A stretch of DNA of 64,000 nucleotides from Planococcus shenhongbingii (GTDB lineage Bacteria; Bacillota; Bacilli; Bacillales_A; Planococcaceae): positions 2,232,001-2,296,000 of the forward strand of contig NZ_CP129235.1 of the NCBI RefSeq assembly GCF_030413635.1, written 5' to 3'. Positions 8,390-17,650 of this stretch are shown in pieces. Numbering within the stretch: the stretch's first letter is position 1; each line of letters starts with the position of its first letter. The position numbers and the translations under genes are program-made. The notes below the pieces were generated by a model that worked only from the letters and a program-made list of their open reading frames with translations, ran no database searches and was not told the DNA's origin.

Positions 8390-8650
8390 TTAAAAGATTG
8401 AAAGGCTGATTTCAGTATTGGTAAAGGCCGGGACTTCCAGCTGCTTTTTTACTGCCACATACAGCGTCAATGAATCTGAAAGATCATACTTGAAGAATTC
8501 GCCATGTGGCACTGACCCCTTAAGCAACAGGGAAAGGAGCATCGTCAGCAGCAATCGTGCCGATTCCGTCTTTTGAAATCACTCCAGCATCTGCCACGAA
8601 TCGCTGATGGCATCCCCTGATTGCGCTATTTGTATGTATTTCCATATTAC
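8390..8650 (-). pseudogene. Remnant of an unidentified gene (3' part)
   Basis: One minus-strand frame reads protein-like sequence for about 85 codons to a TAA at 8390: IQIAQSGDAISDSWQMLE, an in-frame TGA, FQKTESARLLLTMLL, then YDLSDSLTLYVAVKKQLEVP to the end. The TGA sits where a Trp is plausible. The 5' part is lost in AT-rich DNA. The family is not recognised. Confidence 0.4.
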
Positions 8651-8907
8651 AAAAGTATAGTGAAAATTGAATGAAATTTTTATGTCTTTAAAATAAATTA
8701 TATTTGTTCTATAAACTTTACTTACTAACTCAAGTCACTCACACAGTGAATCTAGAAAAACTATTATGTGAGGTTTGTTCTAACCTAATGACTTTTATAC
8801 TTAATTCAAGATTTCCTTCTTTTTCCCGATTAACTTAAACTTGTATTTTAAGGTAATTTGGCTATGCTAGATTTAACTAAAGCAGTATATTAAAGGCGGT
8901 GAAATTT
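8651..8907 (+). promoter_or_regulatory. Leader region upstream of kimA
   Basis: About 250 AT-rich bases. The kimA ribosome site AAAGGCGGTG is at 8893-8902. I looked for the conserved blocks of the ydaO (c-di-AMP) riboswitch that precedes kimA in Bacillus subtilis and did not find them. Confidence 0.4.
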
Positions 8908-10734
8908 ATGTTTTCTTTAATAAAACAGCTTTTAATTGGCAAGCCACTAAAATCAGATATGTTGGGAGAGCAAAAGCTCAACAAAAAGAAGGCATTGGCG
9001 ATTCTTTCATCCGATGCCCTCTCTTCCGTTGCCTATGGACCGGAACAGATGCTCATTGTGTTGATTACCGTCAGTGCCGCTGCGTTTTGGTATTCGATTC
9101 CGATTGCTTGTGCTGTATTGTTTCTCTTAACGGCCCTTATCCTCTCCTACCGCCAAATCATTTTCGCCTATCCACACGGTGGAGGCGCTTACATTGTGTC
9201 CAAGGAAAATCTCGGCATCAATCCCGGATTGCTGGCCGGGGGATCGTTATTGGTGGATTACATTTTGACGGTTGCCGTCAGCGTTTCTGCCGGCACCGAT
9301 GCCATCACTTCCGCTTTTCCCGCCTTGCATGACCATAATGTGTCCATTGCGGTGACATTCATTATATTTCTAACGATACTGAATCTGCGGGGAGTAACCG
9401 AGTCTGCTTCTGTTTTGGCCTATCCCGTTTATTTGTTCGTTTTCGCTTTGTTTCTCTTGATTGGCGTCGGAATTTTCAACATCCTGACAGGCGCGGCTCC
9501 TACTGATCTGCACACGCCGGTCGGCATACCGGTTGCCGGCATCAGTTTGTTTCTGCTGTTGCGGGCCTTTGCGTCCGGGAGTTCGGCTCTTACCGGCATC
9601 GAAGCGATTTCCAATGCCATTCCGAACTTCAAGGATCCGGCCCCTTCCAATGCGGCGAAAACACTGACCGCCATGGGGATTCTATTAGGGTTACTGTTTT
9701 CGGGCATCGTCTTTCTGGCCTATTATTACGGCATTGTGCCCCAGGCAGAAGCGACGGTGGTTTCATTGATTGCAGAAGAAACGTTTGGCCGAAATTTTTT
9801 GTACTACTTTGTGCAAGGCACCACTGCTTTGATCTTAATACTAGCAGCGAATACGGGATATTCCGCTTTCCCATTGCTTGCCGTGAATTTGGCCCGGGAT
9901 AAATTCATTCCGCGCATGTTCACAGTTCGGGGAGATCGGTTGGGCTATTCGAACGGCATCGTTATTTTGGGAGTGGCTTCCATTTTATTGATTGTGGCAT
10001 TCAATGGGCATACCGAACAACTGATTCCGTTATACGCAGTGGGCGTTTTCATTCCCTTTACCTTGTCACAGAGCGGCATGATCGTAAAATGGCTCCGTGA
10101 AAAGCCGAAAGGCTGGCAAACGAAGCTGTTCATCAACGCGATGGGAGCCTTGATCAGCTTGACGGTGACCTTGGTGTTCTTTTTGACGAAATTCACGCAG
10201 GTCTGGCCCGTTCTGGTTTTCCTGCCAGCCATCATTTTCCTGTTCTACCGGATCAAGAAGCATTACGAGGCCGTTGCGGACCAATTACGGGTTCGCGACA
10301 AAGCGGCTGCGATCCCCATCAAAGGCCATGTCTTCATCATCCCGGTGGCCAGCATCACCCAGGTCGTCGAACAATCGATCAACTATGCCCGTTCCCTTTC
10401 AGCCGATCAGATCATCGCCGTCTATATCCCTTTTGAACGGGAGGACGAACGGAAATTAGAAGAAAAATGGCGGCAATGGCATCCGGATATCCGATTGGTC
10501 ACGCTCTTCTCACCCTACCGAAGCATCACACAACCCTTAAACCGGTTTGTGGATTCGGTGGAACGCAAAGCCAAAGAAGAAAATTACCAGGTGACGGTCA
10601 TCATTCCGCAATTTATCCCGAAGAAAGGGTGGCATAACTTTCTGCACAACCAATCCGGTTTGCTAATCCGCACCACTTTGCTTTTCCGGAAAGATGTGAT
10701 TGTCACTACAGTTCCTTATCACTTGAAAAAATGA
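8908..10734 (+). CDS. kimA: KimA-type potassium importer
   Basis: 608 residues, almost exactly the length of Bacillus subtilis KimA (YdaO). The ATG at 8908 fits the ribosome site; a GTG three codons earlier lies inside it. About twelve membrane helices precede a cytosolic C-terminal domain of roughly 150 residues (from about 455). Residues reported as important in KimA fall at identical numbers: D36 and Y43 in SSDALSSVAYGPEQM, and D117-Y118 in LLVDYILT. The family is a high-affinity K+/H+ symporter of the APC superfamily, inhibited by cyclic di-AMP. It is encoded alone, between two usp genes. Confidence 0.92.
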   Translation: MFSLIKQLLIGKPLKSDMLGEQKLNKKKALAILSSDALSSVAYGPEQMLIVLITVSAAAFWYSIPIACAVLFLLTALILSYRQIIFAYPHGGGAYIVSKENLGINPGLLAGGSLLVDYILTVAVSVSAGTDAITSAFPALHDHNVSIAVTFIIFLTILNLRGVTESASVLAYPVYLFVFALFLLIGVGIFNILTGAAPTDLHTPVGIPVAGISLFLLLRAFASGSSALTGIEAISNAIPNFKDPAPSNAAKTLTAMGILLGLLFSGIVFLAYYYGIVPQAEATVVSLIAEETFGRNFLYYFVQGTTALILILAANTGYSAFPLLAVNLARDKFIPRMFTVRGDRLGYSNGIVILGVASILLIVAFNGHTEQLIPLYAVGVFIPFTLSQSGMIVKWLREKPKGWQTKLFINAMGALISLTVTLVFFLTKFTQVWPVLVFLPAIIFLFYRIKKHYEAVADQLRVRDKAAAIPIKGHVFIIPVASITQVVEQSINYARSLSADQIIAVYIPFEREDERKLEEKWRQWHPDIRLVTLFSPYRSITQPLNRFVDSVERKAKEENYQVTVIIPQFIPKKGWHNFLHNQSGLLIRTTLLFRKDVIVTTVPYHLKK

Positions 10735-11091
10735 AGAGGCTTTCCAATGAAAAAATATATGGCTGACCGTTTTCCAACCGAATGTGCCAAGCTTGCGAAA
10801 AATGGAATCTGATTTGGCTAATCTTGAATATTTTCAGACCTATATTCCTGTAGGCTGCCGAATGTTTTGCCACAGCGACCATCAGTATTAGAAGGTTAAA
10901 CAAGTTGTAAAAAAAGAGATTGATAAATTGAATCTTAATCACTTTTTAAATAGAATGGTTCAATTTTTTTGATTTTGGCTGCTTATAAGCTTATTCACCT
11001 TTAAAAGTTAGAAGAAAAAACTCATTCTTTTAATTAGCAGGATTTTAATCTTAAAATGAAGAACATATTCTTATGATAGGAGGAGGTACTG
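10735..11091. other. Spacer between kimA and usp copy 2
   Basis: About 360 AT-rich bases without a convincing gene. A 78-codon minus-strand frame runs into kimA and has no ribosome site. No clear terminator follows kimA. The 30 bases before usp copy 2 resemble those before copy 1. Confidence 0.4.
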
Positions 11092-11553
11092 ATGACATTC
11101 GTGTATAACCATATCCTTGTAGCAGTCGATGGATCAAATGAAGCTGAATGGGCATTTAAAAAATCTATTGAAATAGCCAAACGAAATCATGCCGAACTTA
11201 ATCTTATTCATGTGGTGGATCTCCGTTCCTACACAGCTATAACAAGAAATGTACCGAATATTGATGATCGGGCGTTTGAGCATGGAAGAAAGCTTCTCGA
11301 TCGTTATAAGGAGGAAGCTCTAGGAGCTGGCATCCCTGTGGTAAATGTGTTTGTTGCACCCGGTTCTCCTAACACAGTCATTACACGTGATTATGCTAAA
11401 CGGGTAAAGGCCGACCTTATTGTCTGCGGAGCCCAAGGCTTGAATGCCTTTGAGCATTTTATAATGGGAAGTGTGTCTGAGCATATTGTAGGCAGCAGTC
11501 CTTGTGATGTTTTGGTCGTCCGAAGGGACGAACCTCTGAAAGCAAGAGAATAA
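11092..11553 (+). CDS. Universal stress protein, UspA family (copy 2)
   Basis: 153 residues, highly similar to the copy at 6467 from start to finish: VAVDGSNEAEWAFKKSIEIA, LDRYKEEA, and the nucleotide loop CGAQG...HFIMGSVSEHIV. The leader AGGAGGAGGTACTGATGACATT is shared almost base for base with copy 1, indicating a recent duplication that included the translation start. The C-terminus is shorter. As with copy 1, an ATP-binding stress protein is inferred. No terminator is obvious directly after it. Confidence 0.9.
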   Translation: MTFVYNHILVAVDGSNEAEWAFKKSIEIAKRNHAELNLIHVVDLRSYTAITRNVPNIDDRAFEHGRKLLDRYKEEALGAGIPVVNVFVAPGSPNTVITRDYAKRVKADLIVCGAQGLNAFEHFIMGSVSEHIVGSSPCDVLVVRRDEPLKARE

Positions 11554-11793
11554 AAAAGAATGGATCTTAAATAATGAAAAGGTGATGGATAAGAGATCGA
11601 CAATCCAAAATTCACAGCTCATTCATAGAAAATGTTTACTATATCGGCCGGGATTGTTTTATTGTATTTGTATGTTGAAAATATTTACTTGCACTTCCAT
11701 AACTGAAAACTCTACTGCTGTATTTGAATTACTTCTTAAGGATCTTGACTTGGAAAACAAAGGTTCTACATTATTTCAGAGTGTAAAACTTTT

Positions 11794-11900
11794 CGTAAAA
11801 TTATACTTTCACAAACATAAGGGAGAGAAGAGGTGCTTTGATCAGCCTCTTCTCTCCCTTCATATTTAAGCAGCTTCTGATAAGTGGGGATACATAAACT
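11794..11900. repeat. Dispersed hairpin element, copy R1
   Basis: A central hairpin GGGAGAGAAGAGG / CCTCTTCTCTCCC is flanked on the left by CGTAAAATTATACTTTCACA and on the right by AGCAGCTTCTGATAA...GATACATAAACT. The same arrangement recurs at least seven more times in the window (see 16575, 35711, 39312, 40374, 50819, 55413, 63791). The hairpin could act as a terminator, but the conserved flanks mark a repeat family. Confidence 0.75.
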
Positions 11901-12162
11901 ATTCAGCTGTGCAACTCATCGTTCAAAGCTCTAAAAGCAGCAATTTTAGCCACTTATTCATCTAGCGTGGTGTAACATTTTCTACTTCAACCAAGTGGTA
12001 AAATGTGGCCCCTGCTTCCATATTGTCAATTGCCTTAGCTTCTGAATAAAGAAATGTTTTTTTCTATCTCCTAGTGCAATACCCATTCAAGAAATGCCTT
12101 AGTTTCGAGATATTCTAACAATTGGTTTGTCATAAAACATTAAAATTTTTAAGAGATCCATC
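11901..12162. other. Spacer before the broken deoD
   Basis: No gene or clear signal seen. It may hold the lost promoter and 5' end of deoD. Confidence 0.35.
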
Positions 12163-12811
12163 ATGGCGGATGATCCAGATAACGTCTGTGTACTATTGCG
12201 TGCAAAGTATATTGCAGAAAACTTTCTAGATAATGCTGTCTACCACAACACCGTGCGGAGCATGTTAGGTTAACAGGTACGTATAAAGGCAGTCAAGTAT
12301 CCGTTCACGGCACAGGTTTGGGTATGCCCTCGGCATCAATTTATATTTATGAATTACTTAACGATTATAAAGTAAAGAATCTTGTTAGGGTCGGAACCTG
12401 TGGTGCCATTCAGCATCGAGTGAAAATTCGTGATGTGATCATTGCGCAAACAGCGGCAACCGATTCAGCAATAATACGCAACAATTTTCCTGTCATATAT
12501 TTTCCGCAGATTGGCAATTTGATTCAATCAAGACGGCTTATGACATTGGGACAGATAAAGGCCTTAATCTTCATGTAGGAAATGTGCTTTCTTCTGACTT
12601 TTTCTACTCAGATAATCCAGATATGACCATCAAACTTGGACAACATGGCATATGGGTTGTTGAAATGGAAACTGCTGCACTTAATTACCTTACTGCTAAA
12701 TACGGAGTAATGGGACTTTCCTCGTTGACCGTTAGTGACCATATACTCACGGGTGAACAAACTACTTTTAACGATATCATTGAGGTCACGCTAGAAACGG
12801 TAACAAAATAA
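12163..12811 (+). pseudogene. deoD: Broken purine nucleoside phosphorylase (DeoD)
   Basis: Pieces of DeoD follow each other in order but in different frames: [20 protein letters not shown] near 12205, then a shift and a stop, [20 protein letters not shown] near 12300, [18 protein letters not shown], a shift near 12520, then [31 protein letters not shown] and [15 protein letters not shown] to the stop. The active enzyme splits purine nucleosides with phosphate. At least three frame breaks plus a damaged N-terminus make it non-functional. A good terminator still follows. Confidence 0.9.
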
Positions 12812-12821
12812 ATCTTCATCA

Positions 12822-12866
12822 CAAAAATAAAGCAGGTGGCTGAAAAAGCCACCTACTTTATTTTTG
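12822..12866 (+). terminator. Terminator after the deoD remnant
   Basis: Long arms CAAAAATAAAGCAGGTGGCT / AGCCACCTACTTTATTTTTG with a short A-rich loop and a T tail. It is symmetrical enough to act in both directions. Confidence 0.8.
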
Positions 12867-13006
12867 TGTAAAAACCTTAATAGATTCTTTTCTTATAAAT
12901 ACATTACCAGCAGAACTGGCTTCTGATAAGCGGTCATATGGCACTTGATCATCTTAACTTTGAACAAATACCTGCAATGTTGTAGAAATTTATATTTTTC
13001 ACTGAA

Positions 13007-13204
13007 TTAAAAAGCAGGACATAATAAACTCCGTAGATTTTTAATTTCCTGGGTTGATAAGTCAATATCCCTTTCTAAAAGGCACGTATTAGTTTTGCCT
13101 TTTACCGTTTCAAGAAACAATTTGCTTTTTATAAGAGAAGTTGTTTGAAAGGCAAGCAATTCATTGATTTTAAGAACTTCATAAAAGGTCAGTTGGTGCG
13201 TCAT
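13007..13204 (-). CDS. Small coat-F-like hypothetical protein
   Basis: 65 residues. The ATG at 13204 follows GGAGGA at good spacing. It is a helical protein: LTFYEVLKINELLAFQTTSL then DIDLSTQEIKNLRSLL. This is similar in pattern to the small spore-coat-like (coat F type) proteins of Bacillus (E-L-L-x-F-K-T then D-x-Q-x-S-x-x-x-I-x-x-L). The resemblance is from memory and does not prove a coat role. No membrane segment. It stands alone. Confidence 0.5.
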   Translation of the reverse strand: MTHQLTFYEVLKINELLAFQTTSLIKSKLFLETVKGKTNTCLLERDIDLSTQEIKNLRSLLCPAF

Positions 13205-13593
13205 AGAAGTTCCTCCATTCATTAGTTAACGTTGATCATTCTTTATGTTTACCCTTTTCAAATAAATATAACCTTATTCTGTAAATACACTTTATTTACT
13301 GTCTTTGTTCAATGCATATGCAGTTAGCTTCGCACCTAATTATATATAATGATACCTTTTGTCGGCTTGATTTGAATACTTGTATTCTGTATAGAGCTCA
13401 TGGGTTACGGCTGTGTATCATGTAATCCAAAAAGCTGTGAATTCGGTAGCGAACAGCGTATAGACCGCCTCCTTCAAGCGGCAGCGGTATTTGTTGATCT
13501 CTTCTATTTTTCAAACCTCTTTCTTCTTTATGAATATTCTATTAAGATTAATAGGAAAAAAATACTCTTTCTTGCAAGGAGGAGATGAAGAAT
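13205..13593. other. Spacer without clear genes
   Basis: About 390 bases. The 62-codon plus-strand frame from 13400 lacks a ribosome site and has no recognisable content. The ribosome site for the next small gene (AAGGAGGAG) is at 13577-13585. Confidence 0.35.
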
Positions 13594-13788
13594 TTGAAAT
13601 ATTTGATTGATCATGTAACAAAAACCATCCACCAGCGAGACTATGCAGGAGACCGTTACGGTTTTTTGAATACACCAATAGATAAACGAGAATTTATTGG
13701 AGATGGAGCCTATATTGAACTGCTCAAAACGGAAAAAGGGTATAAAGTTTGTAACTCTTGCCAGACCTTTCAACTCTTGACCCGTTAA
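13594..13788 (+). CDS. Small hypothetical protein, possibly split
   Basis: 64 residues from a TTG start placed 8 bases after AAGGAGGAG; an ATG at 13585 is too close to that site. The sequence MKYLIDHVTKTIHQRDYAGD...GDGAYIELLKTEKGYKVCNS has no known motif. After the TAA, the same frame stays open for a further 65 codons (13792-13986) and ends with WWLAPDERWF...YRSNDDW. The gene may therefore be a longer reading frame cut by one nonsense codon. Unrecognised family. Confidence 0.45.
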   Translation: MKYLIDHVTKTIHQRDYAGDRYGFLNTPIDKREFIGDGAYIELLKTEKGYKVCNSCQTFQLLTR

Positions 13789-14059
13789 TACATGGTTACA
13801 GTAAGTGGAAACGAAGTAGTGTATATAGCAAAATGGCATCTAAAGCTTCCATATAAAACTTACTGCATACTGAGTCGTCGTCGCCCATCTATCTTTAGTT
13901 TTAAATGGTGGTTAGCGCCGGATGAACGATGGTTCTTCAATTATATACTCCGCTTATGCATCTACCGATCAAATGATGATTGGTAAACTTATCACCTGTT
14001 AAAATTTCTTTTTAAAGCCTTCAAAAAAAACATATGTAGATGCCCTTCCAGCTGCAACA

Positions 14060-14995
14060 CTAGCTGACGCGGAGCGGTACTTCTTGTTTAGTCGAATGGC
14101 TGGAGGATTCTTTACTTAAAGCCAGGAAGATGATCATTCCCATGATGCAGGCAGTCCCGATCCATTGGAAATTCCCAAAAGAATCGTTCAGCCAGAAGAC
14201 CGTAGTCAAAACGGCAGCAAGCGGCTCGATGCTCCCAAGCAGACTGGATTCCTGAGGCGGCAGGGCTTGCAGGCTTTCAATGTAGAACCAAAACGCGATC
14301 ATCGTCCCGAAAACAATGACGAAAATCAAATACCCGTATGCTTCGAGCGGCAAGCTCTTGAAATCCATTTGCCAAGGAGGGTGGACAAAGCTCAAGGCAA
14401 CACCCCCGATGATCATCGCCCATCCCACGATGACCAGTGCATCATATGTTTTCAGCAGCGGAATGGCATATAAGGTATAAAAAGCTAACGCGGCACCCGA
14501 TAAGATGCCCCAGACAATCGCCGGTGCCGGTACAGACAATCGGGCGACCGACTTATTGGTCAATAAGAAAAAGCAGCCGATTAAGGAAAGGGAGACCGTC
14601 ACGAGATCTTTGCGTGTCAATCGATTCTGTTTTCGTATCACTAAGTAGAAGATAATCATCACAGGCGCCAAATACTGCAGCAAAGTGGCAACTGCCGCAT
14701 TGCCTTGCTCAATCGAGGCCATATAAGTGTATTGAACCGCCAGCATGCCGAGCAGCCCGAAAATAATTAAACGCATCGCTGCCTGCTTCGACTTCCAGAC
14801 ATCGAGGATCTGAGCGGGACCTTTTCGAAGGAACTGAATGGACAAAAGCAATAAGCCAGCAATCAGCAGACGGGTCGTAACCAGCCAATCGACGTCAATA
14901 GTGAAATCCTGAAACAATTTTTTCGAGACGGTCCCTCCGATCCCCCAAAACAAGGCACCTGTCATGACAAGGAATATTCCCTTTGATCTCTTCAT
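14060..14995 (-). CDS. EamA/DMT-family transporter
   Basis: 311 residues with ten predicted membrane helices in two EamA repeats (about 7-140 and 155-290). The first helix [18 protein letters not shown] and the closing block [20 protein letters not shown] are characteristic of this drug/metabolite exporter family (YicL/RhaT-like). Such proteins move small metabolites out of the cell. The substrate cannot be inferred. A GGCGGG ribosome site precedes the ATG. It is monocistronic. Confidence 0.88.
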   Translation of the reverse strand: MKRSKGIFLVMTGALFWGIGGTVSKKLFQDFTIDVDWLVTTRLLIAGLLLLSIQFLRKGPAQILDVWKSKQAAMRLIIFGLLGMLAVQYTYMASIEQGNAAVATLLQYLAPVMIIFYLVIRKQNRLTRKDLVTVSLSLIGCFFLLTNKSVARLSVPAPAIVWGILSGAALAFYTLYAIPLLKTYDALVIVGWAMIIGGVALSFVHPPWQMDFKSLPLEAYGYLIFVIVFGTMIAFWFYIESLQALPPQESSLLGSIEPLAAVLTTVFWLNDSFGNFQWIGTACIMGMIIFLALSKESSSHSTKQEVPLRVS

Positions 14996-15401
14996 CTTTT
15001 CCCGCCTTTCACCAATCTGGCAATTTTATTAGAATAAATCCTATAATAAGCGATAAATGAAATTAATAATACTAAAGAAAGATTAAAAGTATATGGATAT
15101 TGAGCTGTGAAGATGCAGATTAAGGAATTCATTGTGCAGCAAATCTATAATTTAATTCACTGTAAATTTATAGCAGCCGTGCAGATTCATTACCTGCACG
15201 GCTGCTTTTCATATCTATCTCACACTGAATAGAACCAATCTTAAAGTGCCTAATGACGCTAACGGTCAAGCTATCGTGCCCATTCCCCGTGATATACTAA
15301 AGAAAATAGTATTTGGCTGACCTGTCTTCTAAAAAATTTTTGCTTTAGAAAATTATTCTTTCATAAAGCCAACAAAAATTAGATAGAAAGCGGTGAATTT
15401 C
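14996..15401. other. Divergent intergenic region
   Basis: About 400 bases between two divergent genes. It contains one strong hairpin (15172-15209) and otherwise AT-rich DNA in which I see no gene. Confidence 0.4.
15172..15209 (+). terminator. Orphan terminator-like hairpin
   Basis: Arms AGCAGCCGTGCAG / CTGCACGGCTGCT, then TTTT. No gene ends before it on the plus strand, so it may end a lost gene or an untranslated RNA. Confidence 0.65.
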
Positions 15402-16247
15402 ATGACTGTTTTGGTGACCGGTTTTACGGGAAAGGTCGGCCATGAAGTCGCGAAGAATTTGAAGAGAAAAGGGATTCACATTAAATGCGCTGCACGGAAC
15501 GTAACAAAAGCCAGTAATCGCTACGGTGATGCTTACAACTTTGTTCAGTTAGACTTTGCGGATACAGCGACTTTTGCTCCTGCGCTGCAAGGAATCGATC
15601 AGATCTTTCTCATGTATCCTCCCGGCGGAAACCTTCGTTTCGAAAAGTTTCTGGAGGAAGCGAAAAACAGAGAAATTCAGCATATTACTTACCTTTCTGT
15701 AAAGGACGTCCAGTTCTTGCCGTTTATCCACCATTTTAAAAACGAAACGTTGATTAAAAAGCAAGGCATCCCTTACACTTTTATTCGGGCGGGCTATTTC
15801 ATGCAAAACCTGAACGATTTTTTATGTATGGAACTAAAAGAGCGGCAGCGTATTTTTGTTCCTGCCGGCAAAGGAAAAACCAGTTTCGTCGATGTGCGTG
15901 ATTTGGCGGAAATAACTTCTTTGTCCCTTCAAGATTCCCAGCAGCACCGCAACAAAGCTTATACCGTAACTGGCAGCGAAGCATTGGATTTCTTTGAAGT
16001 GGCAACCAAGATGACCAAAATATTGGGTAAACCCATCTCTTACACAAACCCGTCCACAAAGGAATTCAAAGAGCATATGCTCAGCTGTGGATTAGATAAA
16101 GCATTTATCAACGTGGTCATCGGCATCCACTTTCCTACAAAATTAGGACTCGCTAAAGGCATAAGCGCTGATTATGAAAAATTGACTGGCATGAAACCAA
16201 CTAAAATAGAGACGTACATTAAAGATTATCAAAATGCTTGGATCTAA
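15402..16247 (+). CDS. NmrA-like NAD(P)-binding reductase
   Basis: 281 residues, an atypical short-chain dehydrogenase fold. The dinucleotide loop is at the N-terminus (VLVTGFTGKVGHEVAKNLK, a TGxxGxxG pattern) and the second strand is IKCAARN. The mid-part ITYLSVKDVQFLPFIHHFKN and the block TFIRAGYFMQN match the NmrA/YbjT group (NAD(P)H-quinone reductase-like or redox-sensing proteins). The Tyr/Lys pair of classical SDR enzymes is not conserved. The ATG at 15402 follows AAAGCGGTG; a GTG at 15393 lies inside that site. Confidence 0.82.
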   Translation: MTVLVTGFTGKVGHEVAKNLKRKGIHIKCAARNVTKASNRYGDAYNFVQLDFADTATFAPALQGIDQIFLMYPPGGNLRFEKFLEEAKNREIQHITYLSVKDVQFLPFIHHFKNETLIKKQGIPYTFIRAGYFMQNLNDFLCMELKERQRIFVPAGKGKTSFVDVRDLAEITSLSLQDSQQHRNKAYTVTGSEALDFFEVATKMTKILGKPISYTNPSTKEFKEHMLSCGLDKAFINVVIGIHFPTKLGLAKGISADYEKLTGMKPTKIETYIKDYQNAWI

Positions 16248-16353
16248 AAAGAGACTACTATTATTAAAGTGCTCAGACACAGCAAATTGAGTAGCACCAG
16301 AAAGTCTATAGAACGAAGTATAACTTTTGTGAAATTATATGTACCTAAAGAAG

Positions 16354-16389
16354 AAGTAAGAGGCTAATGATTAGGCCTCTTACTTTTTT
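16354..16389 (+). terminator. Terminator after the NmrA-like gene
   Basis: AAGTAAGAGGC / GCCTCTTACTT with a 10-base loop and TTTTT after it, about 100 bases past the stop codon. Confidence 0.85.
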
Positions 16390-16574
16390 AAATGTATTCT
16401 TTTTAGTTTAGTCACTTTGGTAAGGGATGAAATGCAAATCTCCAAATAAAAGCTGTTCAACAAGTACATTTAGGCATGCAGTATAAAGATTTTCAGACTT
16501 TACTTCATAAACGAAAGAAGATTTGCTTTCCTATTTTTTGCATATGAAGTCTCTTCAAGGGGTTTTTTGTCTTG

Positions 16575-16676
16575 GAAAAGTATACTTTTACAGACAAAAG
16601 GGAGAGCAGCCGCCGATTAAAGCAAATCTCCTCTCCTTTTGTATTCAAGCAGTTTCTGATTAGAGCCTTATATTAT
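16575..16676. repeat. Dispersed hairpin element, copy R2
   Basis: AAAGTATACTTTTACAGACA on the left, AAAAGGGAGAG / CTCTCCTTTT arms, and TTCAAGCAGTTTCTGATTAG on the right. Same family as R1. Confidence 0.65.
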
Positions 16677-16810
16677 CATTTTAGGAATTTATCGGATGCC
16701 ACTCCAGAACAGACGAATCTATGGAAAATACGGCTTATAATCGTCCTTCGAGTTCCTCAGTCTTATGAGATTTAGGTGGAGAAAGTAAATGGCATAAAAG
16801 AGCATAATAT

Positions 16811-16853
16811 ATAAAGAAGAACCCGAGGCCTAACAGCTTCTTCTCTTTCAACA
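16811..16853 (-). terminator. Terminator of the RibD-C reductase gene
   Basis: AAAGAAGAA / TTCTTCTCTTT arms directly after the stop codon at 16854. A T-rich tract follows on the minus strand. Confidence 0.5.
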
Positions 16854-17396
16854 TCAGCGCAGCACCTTATACCAAATTTCCACTTGCTGGCTGGTTTCAA
16901 TAACCTGGAGTTTCTCCAAACTGATTTCGAAATCATCCAACTGCTCAAACAGCCGAAGCCCTTTTCCGAGAAGAATCGGGGCAATCGCGATCTGCAGTTC
17001 TTCCACCATGCCTACTTTGAGCGCTTGCCGGAAAACATCTACTCCGAGAATCAGGACATCCTTTTCCACCGCTGCATCTCTGGCCTGCCGGATTGCACTT
17101 TCAACGCCGTCGGTGACAAAGGTGAACGTCAACTGTTCATTTTCCTTCGGATGCTTAGCCGGCGGATGGTGGGTCATAACAAAGATTGGCACTTGAAACT
17201 CATAGTCCACCGCATAGGAATCCGCTTCCGCCAAATCAAAAGTACGGCGTCCCAATATGACCGCTCCGGTCCTTGCCATGACGGCATTGATTTCTTTGTT
17301 CGGCTCAAAACTGGCATAGAGCTTGCCCATCTCCCCGTCCCGGTCGTTGACAAACCCATCGAGCGACATGATCATTCCAAAACAAACTTTTGCCAC
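16854..17396 (-). CDS. Dihydrofolate reductase-like (RibD C-terminal) protein
   Basis: 180 residues. I prefer the GTG at 17396, 7 bases after AGGAG; a GTG at 17405 would abut the site. It has the RibD_C/DHFR-like fold: SLDGFVNDRDGEM near the start, then AVILGRRTFDLAEAD, VPIFVMTHHPP, and the end block QIAIAPILLGKGLRLFEQL. These proteins are stand-alone relatives of the riboflavin reductase and often bind NADPH, but the substrate is usually unknown. It is monocistronic and divergent from rtcB. Confidence 0.85.
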   Translation of the reverse strand: MAKVCFGMIMSLDGFVNDRDGEMGKLYASFEPNKEINAVMARTGAVILGRRTFDLAEADSYAVDYEFQVPIFVMTHHPPAKHPKENEQLTFTFVTDGVESAIRQARDAAVEKDVLILGVDVFRQALKVGMVEELQIAIAPILLGKGLRLFEQLDDFEISLEKLQVIETSQQVEIWYKVLR

Positions 17397-17650
17397 ATTG
17401 CCCACTCCTTTTCTTCCAGTTATTTATTGGATGCTTTTTCATAATTCTTTTTCTGTACACGAACAGGATTTCAGTTCTTGCTAGTAGATTCCTTCTTGCA
17501 GCTGTTTTCTCCTTCCCACTCATTTCTTCCAATAAAATTTGTACAAATTTTCTTTCTTTTTTTATTTATTCCGTTACAATAGAAGGTTTAAAGACGTTCA
17601 AAAGGAAATAACAGATAGATTTGGAAATGAGATGTAAGGGGATGAATGAA

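Noticed and set aside
8651..8907. c-di-AMP (ydaO) riboswitch upstream of kimA
   Set aside because: Expected because Bacillus subtilis kimA has one, but none of the conserved blocks were found.
10706..10942. 78-codon minus-strand frame after kimA
   Set aside because: Overlaps the end of kimA, has no ribosome site and no recognisable sequence.
11582..11869. 95-codon plus-strand frame after usp copy 2
   Set aside because: Its C-terminal part is the R1 hairpin element. No ribosome site and low-complexity content.
13400..13588. 62-codon plus-strand frame
   Set aside because: No ribosome site and it ends inside the ribosome site of the next small gene.
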